A DNA stretch of 64,000 nt, taken from Pedococcus badiiscoriae (GTDB lineage: Bacteria > Actinomycetota > Actinomycetes > Actinomycetales > Dermatophilaceae). The translations under genes and the position numbers were made by a program. Below are positions 41,542 to 51,744 of the stretch, in pieces. The notes below the pieces were generated by a model. The model did no database searches. It was not told where the DNA came from and saw nothing but the letters and a program-made list of their open reading frames with translations. Numbering within the stretch: position 1 is the first letter of the stretch; the number at the start of each line of letters is the position of its first letter. The stretch is from the NCBI RefSeq assembly GCF_013408925.1, contig NZ_JACCAB010000001.1, positions 2,046,001 through 2,110,000 of the forward strand. Reading direction: 5' to 3'.

Positions 41542-43443
41542 TCACGGCGTCACGGGCAGGCTGAGCGTCGCCGGGGTGAGCGGTGAGGCGTGCACCGTCA
41601 CCGGCTGCACGGCATAGGCGTTCTTGTAGGCCGCGTCGGTGCTGGCCAGCACCAGCTCGATCCGGTGGCCCGCGGCGACGCGGTGCACGATCGCCGGCAG
41701 CTCGATGTGCACGGGCTGGGTCACATCGGCCACCCGGACCGGGCTGATCAGCTTGTGCACCAACGTCTTCGTGCCGTCAGGGGCCACGTCGTAGAGCTTG
41801 GCGAACACCTGCAGCTGACCGCTGGGTCCGGCCGACTGGGTGAGTGCGACGGCCGGCGAGTCGAACCGCACGTCCAGCGTGGGGGCGCCGACGATCGTCA
41901 GCGGCGTCGACTGCGCGGGGGTGGACCAGGCGCCGAAGGTGCCGGGGGTGTCGAACGGCGTCGTGAGGCCGCTGGGGAGCGGCACCCGGCCCTCGAGGCC
42001 GGAGATCTCGGTGTACGAGGCGGCCGCGCCCCCTCCCGGGTTGGACCAGGACGTCGAGCCGGGCAGGATCGCCGACTTCGACGAGACCAGCTCGTTGGCC
42101 GAGGAGAGGTACAGGGCCTTGCGGGTCCCCACCGGGTACGTGCTCGAGCTGGCGTAGGCCGGAGCCGCGCTGCCGGTGTAGCCCACCCAGTCGCGGAAAT
42201 AGGCGAACGTCGGACCGGTCGAGACCGCGGCCCGCTTGAGGTAATGGTCGAACCAGTTCTTGATGCGCAGGCCGAGGTAGGTGTCCTCGATGTGCTGGCC
42301 GCTGAGGTCGAGCTCACCGGGAGCCGCGCCGCTGTTGCTGCCGGTCCCGCCGGAGTGGCCCCAGGACTGCCAGGCCATCGTCACCGGCACACCACGGGCC
42401 TTGAGCGACCGGTAGGTCGCGGCGGCTTCCTGCAGGTTGAAGAGGGTGTCGTTCTCGCCCTGGATCAAGAAGGTCGGGATCCGCACCTTGTCGATGTAGT
42501 GACCGACGGACACCCGGTCGGTGAGCTGGTAGGTCGTGGGGGTGGGATACCCAAGCGTGTCCAGGGTGGCCTTGGCCCCGCAGGCCTCGAGGACGAAGTT
42601 GGGGCACCCGACGTTCCGGGTCGGGTCGATCGCGGCGCCCTGCAGGCCGTCGGCGATCCCGACGCCGAAGAACAGGTCGGTCCAGCCGAGCTTCTCGGTG
42701 CCGGGCACGGACCCGGCATAGGTCACCCCACTCGTGAAGCTCGTGTTGTTGGGCGCGAGGGAGTAACGCAGGTCGTTCCAGGTGATCAGCGGGACGAGGG
42801 TGTCGACCCTGGAGTCGACTGCGGCAGTAGCGAACTGGATCTGCCCGCCGTAGGACCCTCCGATCATGCCGAGCCGCGGGTCATGGGTGGCCGGGTTGTC
42901 CAGCACGGTGAAGTCGACGCCGAGGGTCCCCGGCCCACCGGTCGTGCCGCCCACCTGCGAGGACGTGTATGCCGCGGAGCCGCCGCCGCCGAGGAAGGTC
43001 ACCAGCGACGAGGCGGCCACACCGTCGACTGCCGGGTCGTCGAGGGAGATCTTGCAGCCGCTGTTGGGGAAGCCGAGGCCCGTGTAGGACAACACGGCGT
43101 AGCCGCGCTTGGCGAAGGCCTCGCCCAGCCCCGCCTGGTCGGCCTTGCTGCCACCGAACCCGTTGGTGGTGAGGATGGCCGGCACCCGGGCGGAGGGGCT
43201 CGCCGAGTGCGGCTTGTAGAGGTCTGCATCGATCGTGCAGGTCTGCGGCTGTCCGAGGTCGTTGGTGCCGGCGGGGACGGTGAACTTCAGTCCGGTGTAG
43301 GTGTCGACCGTGCCCAGCGCGGGGGCGGCTGCAGCCTGCGCGGCGGGGGCGGCGGCCAGCGGCACCGCCAGCGCGGTTCCGGCCAGGGTGGCAGCCGCCA
43401 GGACGGCGACGGACCGGATGGGGGACGAGGTGCGGCGCGACAT
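41542..43443 (-). CDS. Secreted CocE/NonD-family hydrolase (X-Pro dipeptidyl-peptidase-like)
   Basis: 633 residues from ATG 43443, GGAGG close upstream. Signal peptide with Arg-rich start and Ala-rich core, cleavage near AQA-AAAP. Alpha/beta hydrolase core with GGSYGG nucleophile elbow (Ser ~193), and Asp/His in GENDTLFN and SWGHSGG. The C-terminal X-Pro_DPP jelly-roll domain (~470-633: VGAPTLDVRFDSPAV, HRIELVLASTD). Secreted peptidase or esterase; cocaine esterase and X-Pro peptidases share this architecture. Confidence 0.87.
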   Translation of the reverse strand: MSRRTSSPIRSVAVLAAATLAGTALAVPLAAAPAAQAAAAPALGTVDTYTGLKFTVPAGTNDLGQPQTCTIDADLYKPHSASPSARVPAILTTNGFGGSKADQAGLGEAFAKRGYAVLSYTGLGFPNSGCKISLDDPAVDGVAASSLVTFLGGGGSAAYTSSQVGGTTGGPGTLGVDFTVLDNPATHDPRLGMIGGSYGGQIQFATAAVDSRVDTLVPLITWNDLRYSLAPNNTSFTSGVTYAGSVPGTEKLGWTDLFFGVGIADGLQGAAIDPTRNVGCPNFVLEACGAKATLDTLGYPTPTTYQLTDRVSVGHYIDKVRIPTFLIQGENDTLFNLQEAAATYRSLKARGVPVTMAWQSWGHSGGTGSNSGAAPGELDLSGQHIEDTYLGLRIKNWFDHYLKRAAVSTGPTFAYFRDWVGYTGSAAPAYASSSTYPVGTRKALYLSSANELVSSKSAILPGSTSWSNPGGGAAASYTEISGLEGRVPLPSGLTTPFDTPGTFGAWSTPAQSTPLTIVGAPTLDVRFDSPAVALTQSAGPSGQLQVFAKLYDVAPDGTKTLVHKLISPVRVADVTQPVHIELPAIVHRVAAGHRIELVLASTDAAYKNAYAVQPVTVHASPLTPATLSLPVTP

Positions 43444-43665
43444 CGGGCCTCCACTGTGGGCGGGCGGGCCGGGGTGGCACCGCTCCAGTGGTCTGTCAAC
43501 GAGGCCGTGACCTGGGCGGTTACGTTTCCCCGGCCCGTGGGGTGCCCGTCGTGCTCAGCGGAGGCGCGGCACGCGCGTCCCACGCGGCATACCGCCGTCG
43601 CGTGAGATTGGTCCCATTGCGCTGGTGAGCACGCACCCGCGCGAGCCCGGCAGGCGTGACAGGGC

Positions 43666-43671
43666 TAGTCT
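43666..43671 (+). promoter_or_regulatory. Probable -10 of sucCD
   Basis: TAGTCT (43666-43671) 41 nt before the sucC GTG; this operon, unlike many neighbours, has a leader and a ribosome-binding site (GAGGA at 43700). Confidence 0.4.
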
Positions 43672-43712
43672 CGGCCTCGAACCAACCCATCCTTAGGACG
43701 AGGACGTCAGAC

Positions 43713-44900
43713 GTGGATCTGTTCGAATACCAGGCCCGAGACATGTTCGAGGCGCACGGCGTGCCGGTGCTCGCCGGTGCCATCGCCACCACTCCCGAGC
43801 AGGCCCGCGCGGCCGCCGAGGAGATCGGCCCCAAGAGCGGCGGCGTGACCGTCGTCAAGGCGCAGGTCAAGACCGGTGGTCGTGGCAAGGCCGGCGGCGT
43901 CAAGGTCGCCAAGAGCGCTGACGAGGCGCAGCAGCACGCCGAGGCCATCCTCGGGATGGACATCAAGGGCCACACCGTGGGCACCGTGATGATCGCCCAG
44001 GGCGCCCAGATCGCCGAGGAGTACTACTTCTCGATCCTGCTCGACCGGGCCAACCGCACCTACCTTGCGATGTGCAGCAAGGAGGGCGGCATGGAGATCG
44101 AGCAGCTGGCCGTCGAGCGCCCCGAGGCACTGGCCCGCATCGCGGTCGACCCGAACACCGGCATCGACGAGGCCAAGGCGCAGGAGATCGTGTCCGCCGC
44201 CGGCTTTGACGACGAGACCGCCGCCAAGATCGTCCCCGTCCTGCAGGCGCTCTGGACCGTCTACCGTGACGAGGACGCGACGCTGGTCGAGGTCAACCCG
44301 CTGGTCAAGACCGAGTCGGGCGACATCGTCGCGCTGGACGGCAAGGTGACGCTGGACGAGAACGCAGGCTTCCGCCACCCCGACCACGAGGCCCTCGAGG
44401 ACAAGGCCGCGGCCGACCCGCTCGAGGCCGCCGCCAAGGAGAAGAACCTCAACTACGTCAAGCTCGACGGCTCGGTCGGCATCATCGGCAACGGCGCCGG
44501 GCTGGTCATGTCGACCCTCGACGTCGTGGCCTACGCCGGCGAGGAGTTCCCGGGCCAGCCCAAGCCGGCGAACTTTCTCGACATCGGCGGTGGCGCCTCG
44601 GCGGAGGTGATGGCCAACGGCCTGCACATCATCCTCGGCGACGAGCAGGTGAAGTCGGTGTTCGTCAACGTGTTCGGTGGCATCACCTCGTGCGACGCCG
44701 TGGCCAACGGCATCGTCGGCGCGCTGAACAACCTGGGCGACGAGGCCACCAAGCCGCTGGTCGTCCGACTGGACGGCAACAACGTGGAGGAGGGCCGGCG
44801 CATCCTCGCCGAGGCCAACCACCCGCTGGTGACCATCGAAGAGACCATGGACGGCGCGGCCCGCAAGGCCGCCGAGCTGGCTTCGGCCGCGACGAACTGA
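43713..44900 (+). CDS. sucC: Succinyl-CoA ligase (ADP-forming) beta subunit
   Basis: 395 residues from GTG 43713 (AGGA 8 nt upstream). N-terminus [21 protein letters not shown]-grasp domain with [20 protein letters not shown], and C-terminal CoA-ligase half with [20 protein letters not shown]. Works with SucD in the TCA cycle to make ATP and succinate from succinyl-CoA. A 19-nt gap separates it from sucD. Confidence 0.96.
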   Translation: MDLFEYQARDMFEAHGVPVLAGAIATTPEQARAAAEEIGPKSGGVTVVKAQVKTGGRGKAGGVKVAKSADEAQQHAEAILGMDIKGHTVGTVMIAQGAQIAEEYYFSILLDRANRTYLAMCSKEGGMEIEQLAVERPEALARIAVDPNTGIDEAKAQEIVSAAGFDDETAAKIVPVLQALWTVYRDEDATLVEVNPLVKTESGDIVALDGKVTLDENAGFRHPDHEALEDKAAADPLEAAAKEKNLNYVKLDGSVGIIGNGAGLVMSTLDVVAYAGEEFPGQPKPANFLDIGGGASAEVMANGLHIILGDEQVKSVFVNVFGGITSCDAVANGIVGALNNLGDEATKPLVVRLDGNNVEEGRRILAEANHPLVTIEETMDGAARKAAELASAATN

Positions 44901-44919
44901 CCGAAGGAACGGCATACCA

Positions 44920-45810
44920 ATGGCAATTTTTCTCGATGAGAACTCCAAGGTCATCGTCCAGGGCATGACCGGCTCAGAGGGCATGAAGCACACGCAGCGC
45001 ATGCTCGCCTCCGGCACCCAGATCGTGGGTGGGGTCAACCCGCGCAAGGCCGGCACGTCGGTCGACTTCGACGGTGGTGTCTCGGTGCCCGTCTACGGGA
45101 CGGTCGCCGAGGCGATCGCGGAGACCGGTGCGAACGCGTCGGTCATCTTCGTGCCTCCGGCCTTCGCGAAGTCCGCCGTGGTCGAGGCGATCGACGCGCA
45201 GATCCCGCTCGCGGTCGTCATCACCGAGGGCATCGCGGTCAAGGACTCGGCAGAGTTCTACAACTACTCGCTCGGCAAGGTGACCCGGATCGTCGGACCC
45301 AACTGCCCCGGCCTGATCAGCCCCGGGAAGTCCAACGCGGGCATCATCCCCGCCAACATCGCGGGACCCGGGCGCATCGGCCTGGTCTCCAAGTCGGGCA
45401 CCCTGACCTACCAGATGATGTTCGAGCTGCGGGAGTTCGGCTTCTCCACGGCGGTCGGCATCGGCGGTGACCCGATCATCGGCACCACCCACATCGACTG
45501 CCTCGAGGCGTTCGAGAAGGACCCCGAGACCGACGCCATCGTCATGATCGGCGAGATCGGCGGCGACGCCGAGGAGCGGGCCGCGGCCTACATCAAGGAG
45601 CACGTGACCAAGCCGGTCGTCGGCTACGTCGCGGGCTTCACGGCTCCCGAGGGCAAGACGATGGGCCACGCCGGCGCCATCGTCTCCGGCTCCGCGGGCA
45701 CGGCCGCAGCCAAGCAGGAGGCCCTCGAGGCCGCCGGGGTCAAGGTCGGCAAGACGCCGTCCGCGACCGCCGACCTGATGCGCGAGATCATGAAGGGTCT
45801 CCAGAAGTAG
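44920..45810 (+). CDS. sucD: Succinyl-CoA ligase alpha subunit
   Basis: 296 residues. CoA-binding Rossmann fold ([20 protein letters not shown]), phospho-His region GHAGAIVSG with the active His (~247), and [10 protein letters not shown]. Translation start ATG 44920 with AAGGA 11 nt upstream; a GGCATAC heptamer occupies the spacer. Forms the alpha-beta complex with SucC. Followed by a strong hairpin at 45828-45862. Confidence 0.96.
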   Translation: MAIFLDENSKVIVQGMTGSEGMKHTQRMLASGTQIVGGVNPRKAGTSVDFDGGVSVPVYGTVAEAIAETGANASVIFVPPAFAKSAVVEAIDAQIPLAVVITEGIAVKDSAEFYNYSLGKVTRIVGPNCPGLISPGKSNAGIIPANIAGPGRIGLVSKSGTLTYQMMFELREFGFSTAVGIGGDPIIGTTHIDCLEAFEKDPETDAIVMIGEIGGDAEERAAAYIKEHVTKPVVGYVAGFTAPEGKTMGHAGAIVSGSAGTAAAKQEALEAAGVKVGKTPSATADLMREIMKGLQK

Positions 45811-45827
45811 GTCCTGCGTCACCTTTC

Positions 45828-45862
45828 GCGAGGGCCGTCACCCAGTGGGTGGCGGCCCTCGC
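45828..45862. terminator. Hairpin terminator after sucCD
   Basis: 16-bp stem with one mismatch: GCGAGGGCCGTCACCC (45828-45843) and GGGTGGCGGCCCTCGC (45847-45862), 3-nt loop, between convergent sucD and the membrane protein gene. Confidence 0.7.
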
Positions 45863-45907
45863 GCATGCGGGTATGCCGCGGGCCGGCGGCCCGGGCCGCA
45901 CTGGTCC

Positions 45908-47353
45908 CTACTTCAGGTGGGCCAGGGAGAGCAGTCGGTGGAGCTCGGCGAACCCCTGCGCCGCGGTGCCCTGGAAGCCTTGGCCATCGCTGCTGCCTGG
46001 GAACACGACCGTGGTCCAGGCGCCGGGGGTCGCCATGGCGGTGACGCCCACCCAGCGGTAGTCGGTGCGGGTGGCCCCGCCGTTGGCCCTCTTGGTCAGC
46101 AGGTAGGTGCCCTCCGTCGGTCCCCGCGTGGCCGTCACGGTGCCGTCGGACTCGGTGCAGCCCTTGGCCAGCAGCGCTCGCTCCTGCTGGAGCTGGGCGT
46201 TCACCGAGTCCTTGGCCAGGGCCGGGTCGGCCGACTGGTCGACCCGCACCCGCTGGTGCCCGATCACGGTGGCGTCGCCAGGGCCCCTGCTGATCTCGGC
46301 GACCCCGAGCTCCCCGCCGAACCCGGACAGGAAGTCCTTGGTCTCGCAGAAGACCCCGATGTCTCCGATGTCGGCGCTCTGGCCCAAGATGGTCCCGGCG
46401 CCCTTCCCGAAGAGGGGATTCCGCCACTGCGACGCCGGGACGAACAGGCTCGACGGTGGTAGGGGGTCGGGTCCGCTGACGATCATCATCTTCTCGGACG
46501 CCTTGGTGGACCCACCGGTCGGGCTGGTGAGCTCCGTGGGCAGGGGACCCGTCGCATAGACGCCGAGTCGCATCTGGGCCAGCTCGGACAGCGCCACCAG
46601 CTCGTCCTTCATGAACCCGCCCGACCTCACGTCCGGGTGGGCGGGGTCGATCAGCTGGAGCAGCTCGACCCCGTCGTCGCCGGGTACGACGGCGAACCAG
46701 CCGGACCCGGCCGCCCCAGCACTGTAGGAGTACAGCGCGTAGCCGCCCACGGACTCCGACTTGACGGTGAACCCGGGCCCCGCCTGGCAGGTCAGCACGG
46801 CCTGCTCCAACGAGCTCACCTTGGCCTTGTCGCCCCCGGTCTGCCAGTAGGTCGCCGCGGCGCTCACCGGAGAGCCGGCCTGCGTGACCGACTGCTGCGC
46901 GGTCGGCTTGCCCATCGGGTCGGCGCACTCGACGCCACCCTCGAGCGTTGTGGCCTGGACGATCTGCACGGAGTGCGCCGGTAGCTTGAGACTGGTCTCC
47001 CACTCCTCGGCGAGCGGCAGGATGCCGGGCTTGTCGAGCGAGAACGAAGTGTTGGGTGACGGCCCGGGCGAGGTGGTCGTGACCGGTGCGGTGCTCGTCG
47101 TGCGTCCAGCCGGGAGGTGCACGATGTCACCGGCCGGGTTCCACGCGGCATACCCGATGGTGCCGGCGACCACGGCAGCGGCTGCGGCGGCGGCACCCAC
47201 GGCGAGGAACCGGCGGCGCCGCAACACGCGCCCCCTGGCCCTGACGAAGCGGGCGTCGGGCAGGGGGGCGGACTCGACCTCTGTGCGCAGGGAGCTGAGG
47301 GCAGCCCGCAGCCGGGCGTCGTCGTCCGCCGTCCAGTCGTCGTGGTCAGCCAT
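45908..47353 (-). CDS. Membrane-anchored hypothetical protein partnered with an ECF sigma factor
   Basis: 481 residues from ATG 47353. Cytoplasmic N-terminus with acidic DDWTADDDARLRAALSSLRT and Arg cluster, one transmembrane helix (~48-70), then a large extracytoplasmic domain with several Cys (VECADPM, VLTCQAG, GVFCETK, AKGCTE) that may form disulfides. Overlaps the sigma factor stop by 8 nt. By position a candidate anti-sigma or accessory factor, but no ZAS or RskA domain is visible. Function unknown. Confidence 0.72.
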   Translation of the reverse strand: MADHDDWTADDDARLRAALSSLRTEVESAPLPDARFVRARGRVLRRRRFLAVGAAAAAAAVVAGTIGYAAWNPAGDIVHLPAGRTTSTAPVTTTSPGPSPNTSFSLDKPGILPLAEEWETSLKLPAHSVQIVQATTLEGGVECADPMGKPTAQQSVTQAGSPVSAAATYWQTGGDKAKVSSLEQAVLTCQAGPGFTVKSESVGGYALYSYSAGAAGSGWFAVVPGDDGVELLQLIDPAHPDVRSGGFMKDELVALSELAQMRLGVYATGPLPTELTSPTGGSTKASEKMMIVSGPDPLPPSSLFVPASQWRNPLFGKGAGTILGQSADIGDIGVFCETKDFLSGFGGELGVAEISRGPGDATVIGHQRVRVDQSADPALAKDSVNAQLQQERALLAKGCTESDGTVTATRGPTEGTYLLTKRANGGATRTDYRWVGVTAMATPGAWTTVVFPGSSDGQGFQGTAAQGFAELHRLLSLAHLK

Positions 47354-47846
47354 GGGGGTTCTCCTCGTGCCGCAGGGCCAGCGCGAGCTGCGCGCGACCC
47401 CGGTGCAGGCGCGCCTTGATGGTGCCTGCGGGGGTGTTGGTCTCGTGGGCGATCTGGTCGATGCTCAGGTCGCCGATGTAGTGCAGGGTCACGGCCTCAC
47501 GCACAGGCTCGGGAAGGGTGCGCAGGGCCGCCACCACGGCGACCCGGTCCTCGGTGGGTGGCGCCGTGGTGTCGTGGGCGCCGTGGCGCTCGTGCGCGCG
47601 GGACTGGCTGGTCTTCTTGCGCCAGCCGGAGATGGCGACCCGGCGGGCGACGGTGCGCACCCAGGCGAGCGGGTCGTCGTGGTGGCGGACCGTCGCCCAC
47701 TGCTGCCAAGCGCGGGCGTAGGCCTCCTGGGTCGAGTCCTGGGCCACGGTGAGATCGCCGGTGAAGCCATAGACGAGCTGCACGACCCGCCGGGCGGTGT
47801 CGCGGTAGAACGCGTCGAACTCCGCCTCGGCGGACTGCGCGCCCAT
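47346..47846 (-). CDS. SigE-family ECF RNA polymerase sigma factor
   Basis: 166 residues from ATG 47846, AGGGGG 5 nt upstream; GTG 47852 possible. Region 2: FDAFYRDTARRVVQLVYGFT and TQEAYARAWQQW. Region 4: LRTLPEPVREAVTLHYIGDL followed by TPAGTIKARLHRGRAQLA (HTH). No region 3. Redirects RNA polymerase to a small regulon, probably including its own operon with the membrane protein. Divergent from the DUF6350 gene. Confidence 0.9.
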   Translation of the reverse strand: MGAQSAEAEFDAFYRDTARRVVQLVYGFTGDLTVAQDSTQEAYARAWQQWATVRHHDDPLAWVRTVARRVAISGWRKKTSQSRAHERHGAHDTTAPPTEDRVAVVAALRTLPEPVREAVTLHYIGDLSIDQIAHETNTPAGTIKARLHRGRAQLALALRHEENPHG

Positions 47847-48035
47847 CGCCACCCCCTGCCCGGTCGGCTCGACTCTTCCCCTCGGAACGGCGGCGCCCGT
47901 CGGGACCACTGTGGCCATCACACCGCAGCAGACGCGCTCGCGCGAGGTTGGGTTGCGGCGCGTTCGGACATTTCTGCGCGCTGCTCGGCGTTGCACGCGG
48001 GCTGCGACGACCGGTTCGGCGACGATGGAGCAGCG

Positions 48036-49271
48036 ATGACTGTGATGGAAATGCTGCGTGGGGGAACCGTGTCGACCGACGGCGGGCCCGGCCTCGTCGA
48101 GCACCGGCGGGCCATGCTGGCTGGAGCGTTGGCGGCCGCCGGCTCCGCCTCGGTGTTCGTCCTGCCGGCCCTTCTGGTCTGGGTGGCCGCGCCGGAGAGC
48201 ACCGTGTCCTGGACCAGCTCGCTGGGGGTCGGGGCCAGCCTGTGGCTGCTCGCCTGCGGTGCCCACCTGAGCGTGGGCATCGCCCAGGTCACCGTGGTCC
48301 CGCTGCTCGCCCTCGCGGTCAACGTCGCCATCGGATCGTGGGCCGCGATGCGTGCCGCGCGCGAGACCGCCGAGGCGCGCACCATCCGTCTCGTCGGGGA
48401 CACCGTGCACCGACCGCTAGCCCTCGCGCTGGGCGCCTGGACCGCCGGGTATGCCGCGTGCGCGCTGCTGTGGGTGCTCATCGCCTTCCTGGCGGGTCCG
48501 AGTCCCGTCGTGTGGACGCTGGTCCTGCCCGTGCTGGGGGTTCCGGCCCTGTCGGCCGCCATCGCCCTGGCCAGGCTCGTCACGCGGCGTCCCGAGCTGG
48601 CCGGACCCGGCCTCGGTCGACCGCGATGGTTGCCCGACGCGGTCCGACGTGCCCTGCGGCCGGGTCTGGAGGGGGCCGGCGCCCTGCTCGGTGCGGCCAT
48701 GGTGCTGTGCGTGCTGTTCGTCGTGCTGCACTTCGACCGGGTGAGCCACCTCCAGGGCGAGCTGGCTCCCGGGTTCATCGGTGGCGTGGTCCTGACCCTC
48801 GGCCAGCTCGCCGTGCTGCCGAACCTGGCCTTGTGGGCGGTGTCGTTCGTCGCCGGGACCGGGTTCTCCGCCGTGCAGGGCGCGTCGGCGACCTGGACCG
48901 GCAGCCGCACCTCGCTGCTGCCGATGGTTCCGGTCTTCGGTGCACTGCCCCAGCCGGGCGCCTTCCCGGGGGTGCTGCCCGTCGTGGTGCTGCTGCCGGT
49001 CGCGGTCGGCGCCCTCGTCGGATGGCGGTCGCTGCGTGCGGTCGCGCGGCTGTCGACCGAACGCACCAAGCTGACGGTCGCCGGCGCGGCCGTGCTCGTG
49101 GCGGCCGGGACCCTGGGCCTGCTGGACATGCTGGGCGGCAGCTCGCTGGGGGTCGCGCGGCTGTCCCACATCGGGGCGCCTGCGGGCCTCATGACGCTGG
49201 CCCTGCTCGTCGAGCTCGGCATCGGGGCCTCGCTGGTCCTGGCCTGGGACCGCTGGAAGCTCCGCCGCTGA
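48036..49271 (+). CDS. DUF6350 family membrane protein
   Basis: 411 residues from ATG 48036 with GGAG 6 nt upstream. About ten hydrophobic helices; Ala/Leu/Val-rich with loop GTGFSAVQGASATWTGSRTS (~280-300), typical of the actinobacterial family once called cell-division membrane protein. Conserved position just before purN-purH supports the assignment. Function unproven. Confidence 0.8.
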   Translation: MTVMEMLRGGTVSTDGGPGLVEHRRAMLAGALAAAGSASVFVLPALLVWVAAPESTVSWTSSLGVGASLWLLACGAHLSVGIAQVTVVPLLALAVNVAIGSWAAMRAARETAEARTIRLVGDTVHRPLALALGAWTAGYAACALLWVLIAFLAGPSPVVWTLVLPVLGVPALSAAIALARLVTRRPELAGPGLGRPRWLPDAVRRALRPGLEGAGALLGAAMVLCVLFVVLHFDRVSHLQGELAPGFIGGVVLTLGQLAVLPNLALWAVSFVAGTGFSAVQGASATWTGSRTSLLPMVPVFGALPQPGAFPGVLPVVVLLPVAVGALVGWRSLRAVARLSTERTKLTVAGAAVLVAAGTLGLLDMLGGSSLGVARLSHIGAPAGLMTLALLVELGIGASLVLAWDRWKLRR

Positions 49272-49326
49272 CGGAGGCGTGGACGCGGGTGCGGGTCGGG
49301 GCTCGCGCCTCGGTATCGTCTCCCGG

Positions 49327-49938
49327 GTGACTTCGCCTGAGCCCACCGGGATCGTCGTCCTGGTCTCCGGGTCCGGCACCAACCTCCAGGCCCTCATCGA
49401 CGCCGCAGCCGATCCTGCCTACGGAGTGCGGATCCTCGCCGTGGGCGCGGACCGCGCGGGCATCGAGGGTCTGCGTCGTGCGGAGGCTGCGGGCATCCCC
49501 ACCCTCGTGTGCCGGGTCGAGGACTTCGCCTCGCGCGCCGACTGGGATGCCGCGTTCGCCGAGCTGATCGGCGAGCACGACCCTGCGTTCGTGGTGTCGG
49601 CCGGCTTCATGAAGCTGCTCGGCCCAGCGGTCCTCGGTCGCTGGACCGTGGTCAACACCCACCCGGCCCTGCTGCCCGCGTTCCCCGGCGCCCACGCGGT
49701 CCGCGACGCGCTCGCCGCCGGGGCCGCGCAGACGGGGTGCACCGTGCACGTCGTCGACGCCGGGGTGGACACCGGACCAGTGCTCGCCCAGGCCACGGTG
49801 GACGTGGCTGGGGACGACACCGAGGACACCCTGCACGAGCGCATCAAAGCTGTCGAGCACCCGCTGCTCGTCCAGATCGTGGGCCGCGCAGCCCGCGAAG
49901 GAATCACCGTCTCCGAGGGGAAGGCCAGCATCCCGTGA
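49327..49938 (+). CDS. purN: Phosphoribosylglycinamide formyltransferase
   Basis: 203 residues. [16 protein letters not shown] at the N-terminus, [11 protein letters not shown], and catalytic [16 protein letters not shown] with Asn and His; Asp in [11 protein letters not shown]. Transfers a formyl group from 10-formyl-THF to GAR in purine synthesis. TATCGT (49314-49319) lies 7 nt before GTG 49327, leaderless. Overlaps purH by GTGA. Confidence 0.95.
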   Translation: MTSPEPTGIVVLVSGSGTNLQALIDAAADPAYGVRILAVGADRAGIEGLRRAEAAGIPTLVCRVEDFASRADWDAAFAELIGEHDPAFVVSAGFMKLLGPAVLGRWTVVNTHPALLPAFPGAHAVRDALAAGAAQTGCTVHVVDAGVDTGPVLAQATVDVAGDDTEDTLHERIKAVEHPLLVQIVGRAAREGITVSEGKASIP

Positions 49939-51623
49939 GCCAGCAGCCGACCGACCACACCGCCGACCGCCCAGCCGAGCGCCCAACCGACCAGGCCGCC
50001 GACCGCCCAGCCGAGGGCGCAACCGACCTGCAGCGGCGCCCGATCCGCCGGGCACTGGTCTCCGTGTACGACAAGACGGGGCTGGAGCAGCTGGCGCGGG
50101 GACTGCACGAGGCCGGCGTCGCCATCGTGTCGACCGGCGGGTCGGCGGCCCTCATCGAGGGTCTCGGCCTCCCGGTCACCAAGGTCGAGGACCTGACCGG
50201 CTTCCCCGAGTGCCTCGAGGGCCGCGTCAAGACCCTGCACCCGCGCGTGCACGCGGGCATCCTGGCCGACACCCGCAAGGCCGACCACCTCGCCCAGCTC
50301 GCCGAGCTCGAGGTCGAGCCGTTCGAGCTCGTCGTCGTGAACCTCTACCCCTTCCGCGAGACCGTCGCCTCCGGGGCCAGCCCCGACGAGGTCATCGAGC
50401 AGATCGACATCGGCGGACCCTCCATGGTCCGGGCCGCAGCCAAGAACCACCCGAGCGTCGCGGTCATCACCGACCCCGCGGCATACCCGGCGGTGTTGTC
50501 GGCCGTCGCGGCCGGCGGGTTCTCCCTGACGGAGCGCAAGCGGCTGGCCGCGCAGGCCTTCGTGCACACCGCGGACTACGACACCGCGGTGGCCAACTGG
50601 ATGGGCAACACGTACGCGGACACCAGCGACGGCACCGGTTTCCCGGCGTGGACGGGTGCGACGTTCCAGCGCGCCAACGTGCTGCGCTACGGGGAGAACC
50701 CGCACCAGCCGGCAGCCCTCTACACGCACTGGCGGCCCGGGGTTGCCTCGGCGGAGCAGCTGCACGGCAAGGAGATGTCCTACAACAACTACATCGACAC
50801 CGATGCCGCCGTCCGCGCTGCCCACGACCACGGCGACCAGCCGACCGTGGCGATCATCAAGCACGCCAACCCGTGCGGCATCGCCGTGGGCGCCAATGTC
50901 GAGGAGGCGTATGCCGCGGCGCACGCCTGCGACCCCGTGTCCGCCTACGGCGGCATCATCGCGACCAACGTCCCGGTGACCAAGGCGATGGCGCTGGCCG
51001 CGAACGAGACCTTCAGCGAGGTGATCGCCGCTCCGTCCTTCGACGCTGACGCCCTGGAGGTGTTGCGGGAGAAGAAGAACCGTCGCCTGCTGCAGCTCCC
51101 CGCCGACCTGGCAGCGCACCGCGACCCCATCGAGACCCGCCCCATCAGTGGTGGCCTGCTGGTGCAGGTCCCCGACCGGATCGACGCCGTCGTCGAGGGT
51201 TCGGCGCCGGGCGGTGACGACGCCTCGCACTGGCGGCTCGTGGCCGGCGCGGCCGCGGACAAGGCGACGCTGGCCGACCTGCAGTTCGCGTGGCGGGCGG
51301 TGCGTGCAGTGAAGTCCAACGCGATCCTGCTCGCCAAGGACGGCGGTTCGGTCGGCATCGGCATGGGTCAGGTCAACCGGGTGGACTCGTGCCACCTGGC
51401 GGTCTCACGTGCGAACACCGACGGCGCCGACCGGGCGCGGGGTGCGGTGGCGGCTTCGGACGCGTTCTTCCCGTTCGCCGACGGGCTGCAGGTGCTGCTC
51501 GACGCGGGCGTGCGAGCGGTCGTCGCTCCCGGCGGGTCGGTGCGCGACGAGGAGGTCGTCGCCGCGGCCGAGGCTGCCGGCGTGACGATGTACTTCACCG
51601 GCACCCGCCACTTCAGTCACTAG
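49935..51623 (+). CDS. purH: Bifunctional AICAR formyltransferase / IMP cyclohydrolase
   Basis: 562 residues from GTG 49935. N-terminal MGS-like IMP cyclohydrolase domain ([32 protein letters not shown]) and C-terminal AICAR transformylase with [11 protein letters not shown] (catalytic Lys-His). Performs the last two steps to IMP. Coupled to purN by a 4-nt overlap. A ~35-residue extension of imperfect Thr-Asp-Arg-Pro-Ala-Glu repeats precedes the domain and is probably disordered. Confidence 0.96.
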   Translation: MSQQPTDHTADRPAERPTDQAADRPAEGATDLQRRPIRRALVSVYDKTGLEQLARGLHEAGVAIVSTGGSAALIEGLGLPVTKVEDLTGFPECLEGRVKTLHPRVHAGILADTRKADHLAQLAELEVEPFELVVVNLYPFRETVASGASPDEVIEQIDIGGPSMVRAAAKNHPSVAVITDPAAYPAVLSAVAAGGFSLTERKRLAAQAFVHTADYDTAVANWMGNTYADTSDGTGFPAWTGATFQRANVLRYGENPHQPAALYTHWRPGVASAEQLHGKEMSYNNYIDTDAAVRAAHDHGDQPTVAIIKHANPCGIAVGANVEEAYAAAHACDPVSAYGGIIATNVPVTKAMALAANETFSEVIAAPSFDADALEVLREKKNRRLLQLPADLAAHRDPIETRPISGGLLVQVPDRIDAVVEGSAPGGDDASHWRLVAGAAADKATLADLQFAWRAVRAVKSNAILLAKDGGSVGIGMGQVNRVDSCHLAVSRANTDGADRARGAVAASDAFFPFADGLQVLLDAGVRAVVAPGGSVRDEEVVAAAEAAGVTMYFTGTRHFSH

Positions 51624-51624
51624 T

Positions 51625-51672
51625 CACAGCAGCCGCTGGGCACAGCAGCCACCAGACACAGCAGCCACCAGA
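51625..51672. repeat. Three tandem 16-bp repeats
   Basis: CACAGCAGCCGCTGGG (51625), CACAGCAGCCACCAGA (51641) and CACAGCAGCCACCAGA (51657). A fourth start, CACAGC, at 51673 forms the base of the adjacent hairpin. Confidence 0.75.
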
Positions 51673-51737
51673 CACAGCGCCGCCTGACCCTGTCGCCGGG
51701 CGGGGAATGTCCGGCGACAGGGTGAGGCGGCGCTGTG
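51673..51737. terminator. 27-bp near-perfect hairpin after purH
   Basis: Arms 51673-51699 and 51711-51737 pair over 27 bp with a single mismatch and an 11-nt loop. It lies between convergent purH and the amidohydrolase gene. Much longer than needed for simple termination. Confidence 0.7.
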
Positions 51738-51744
51738 CCGGGGT

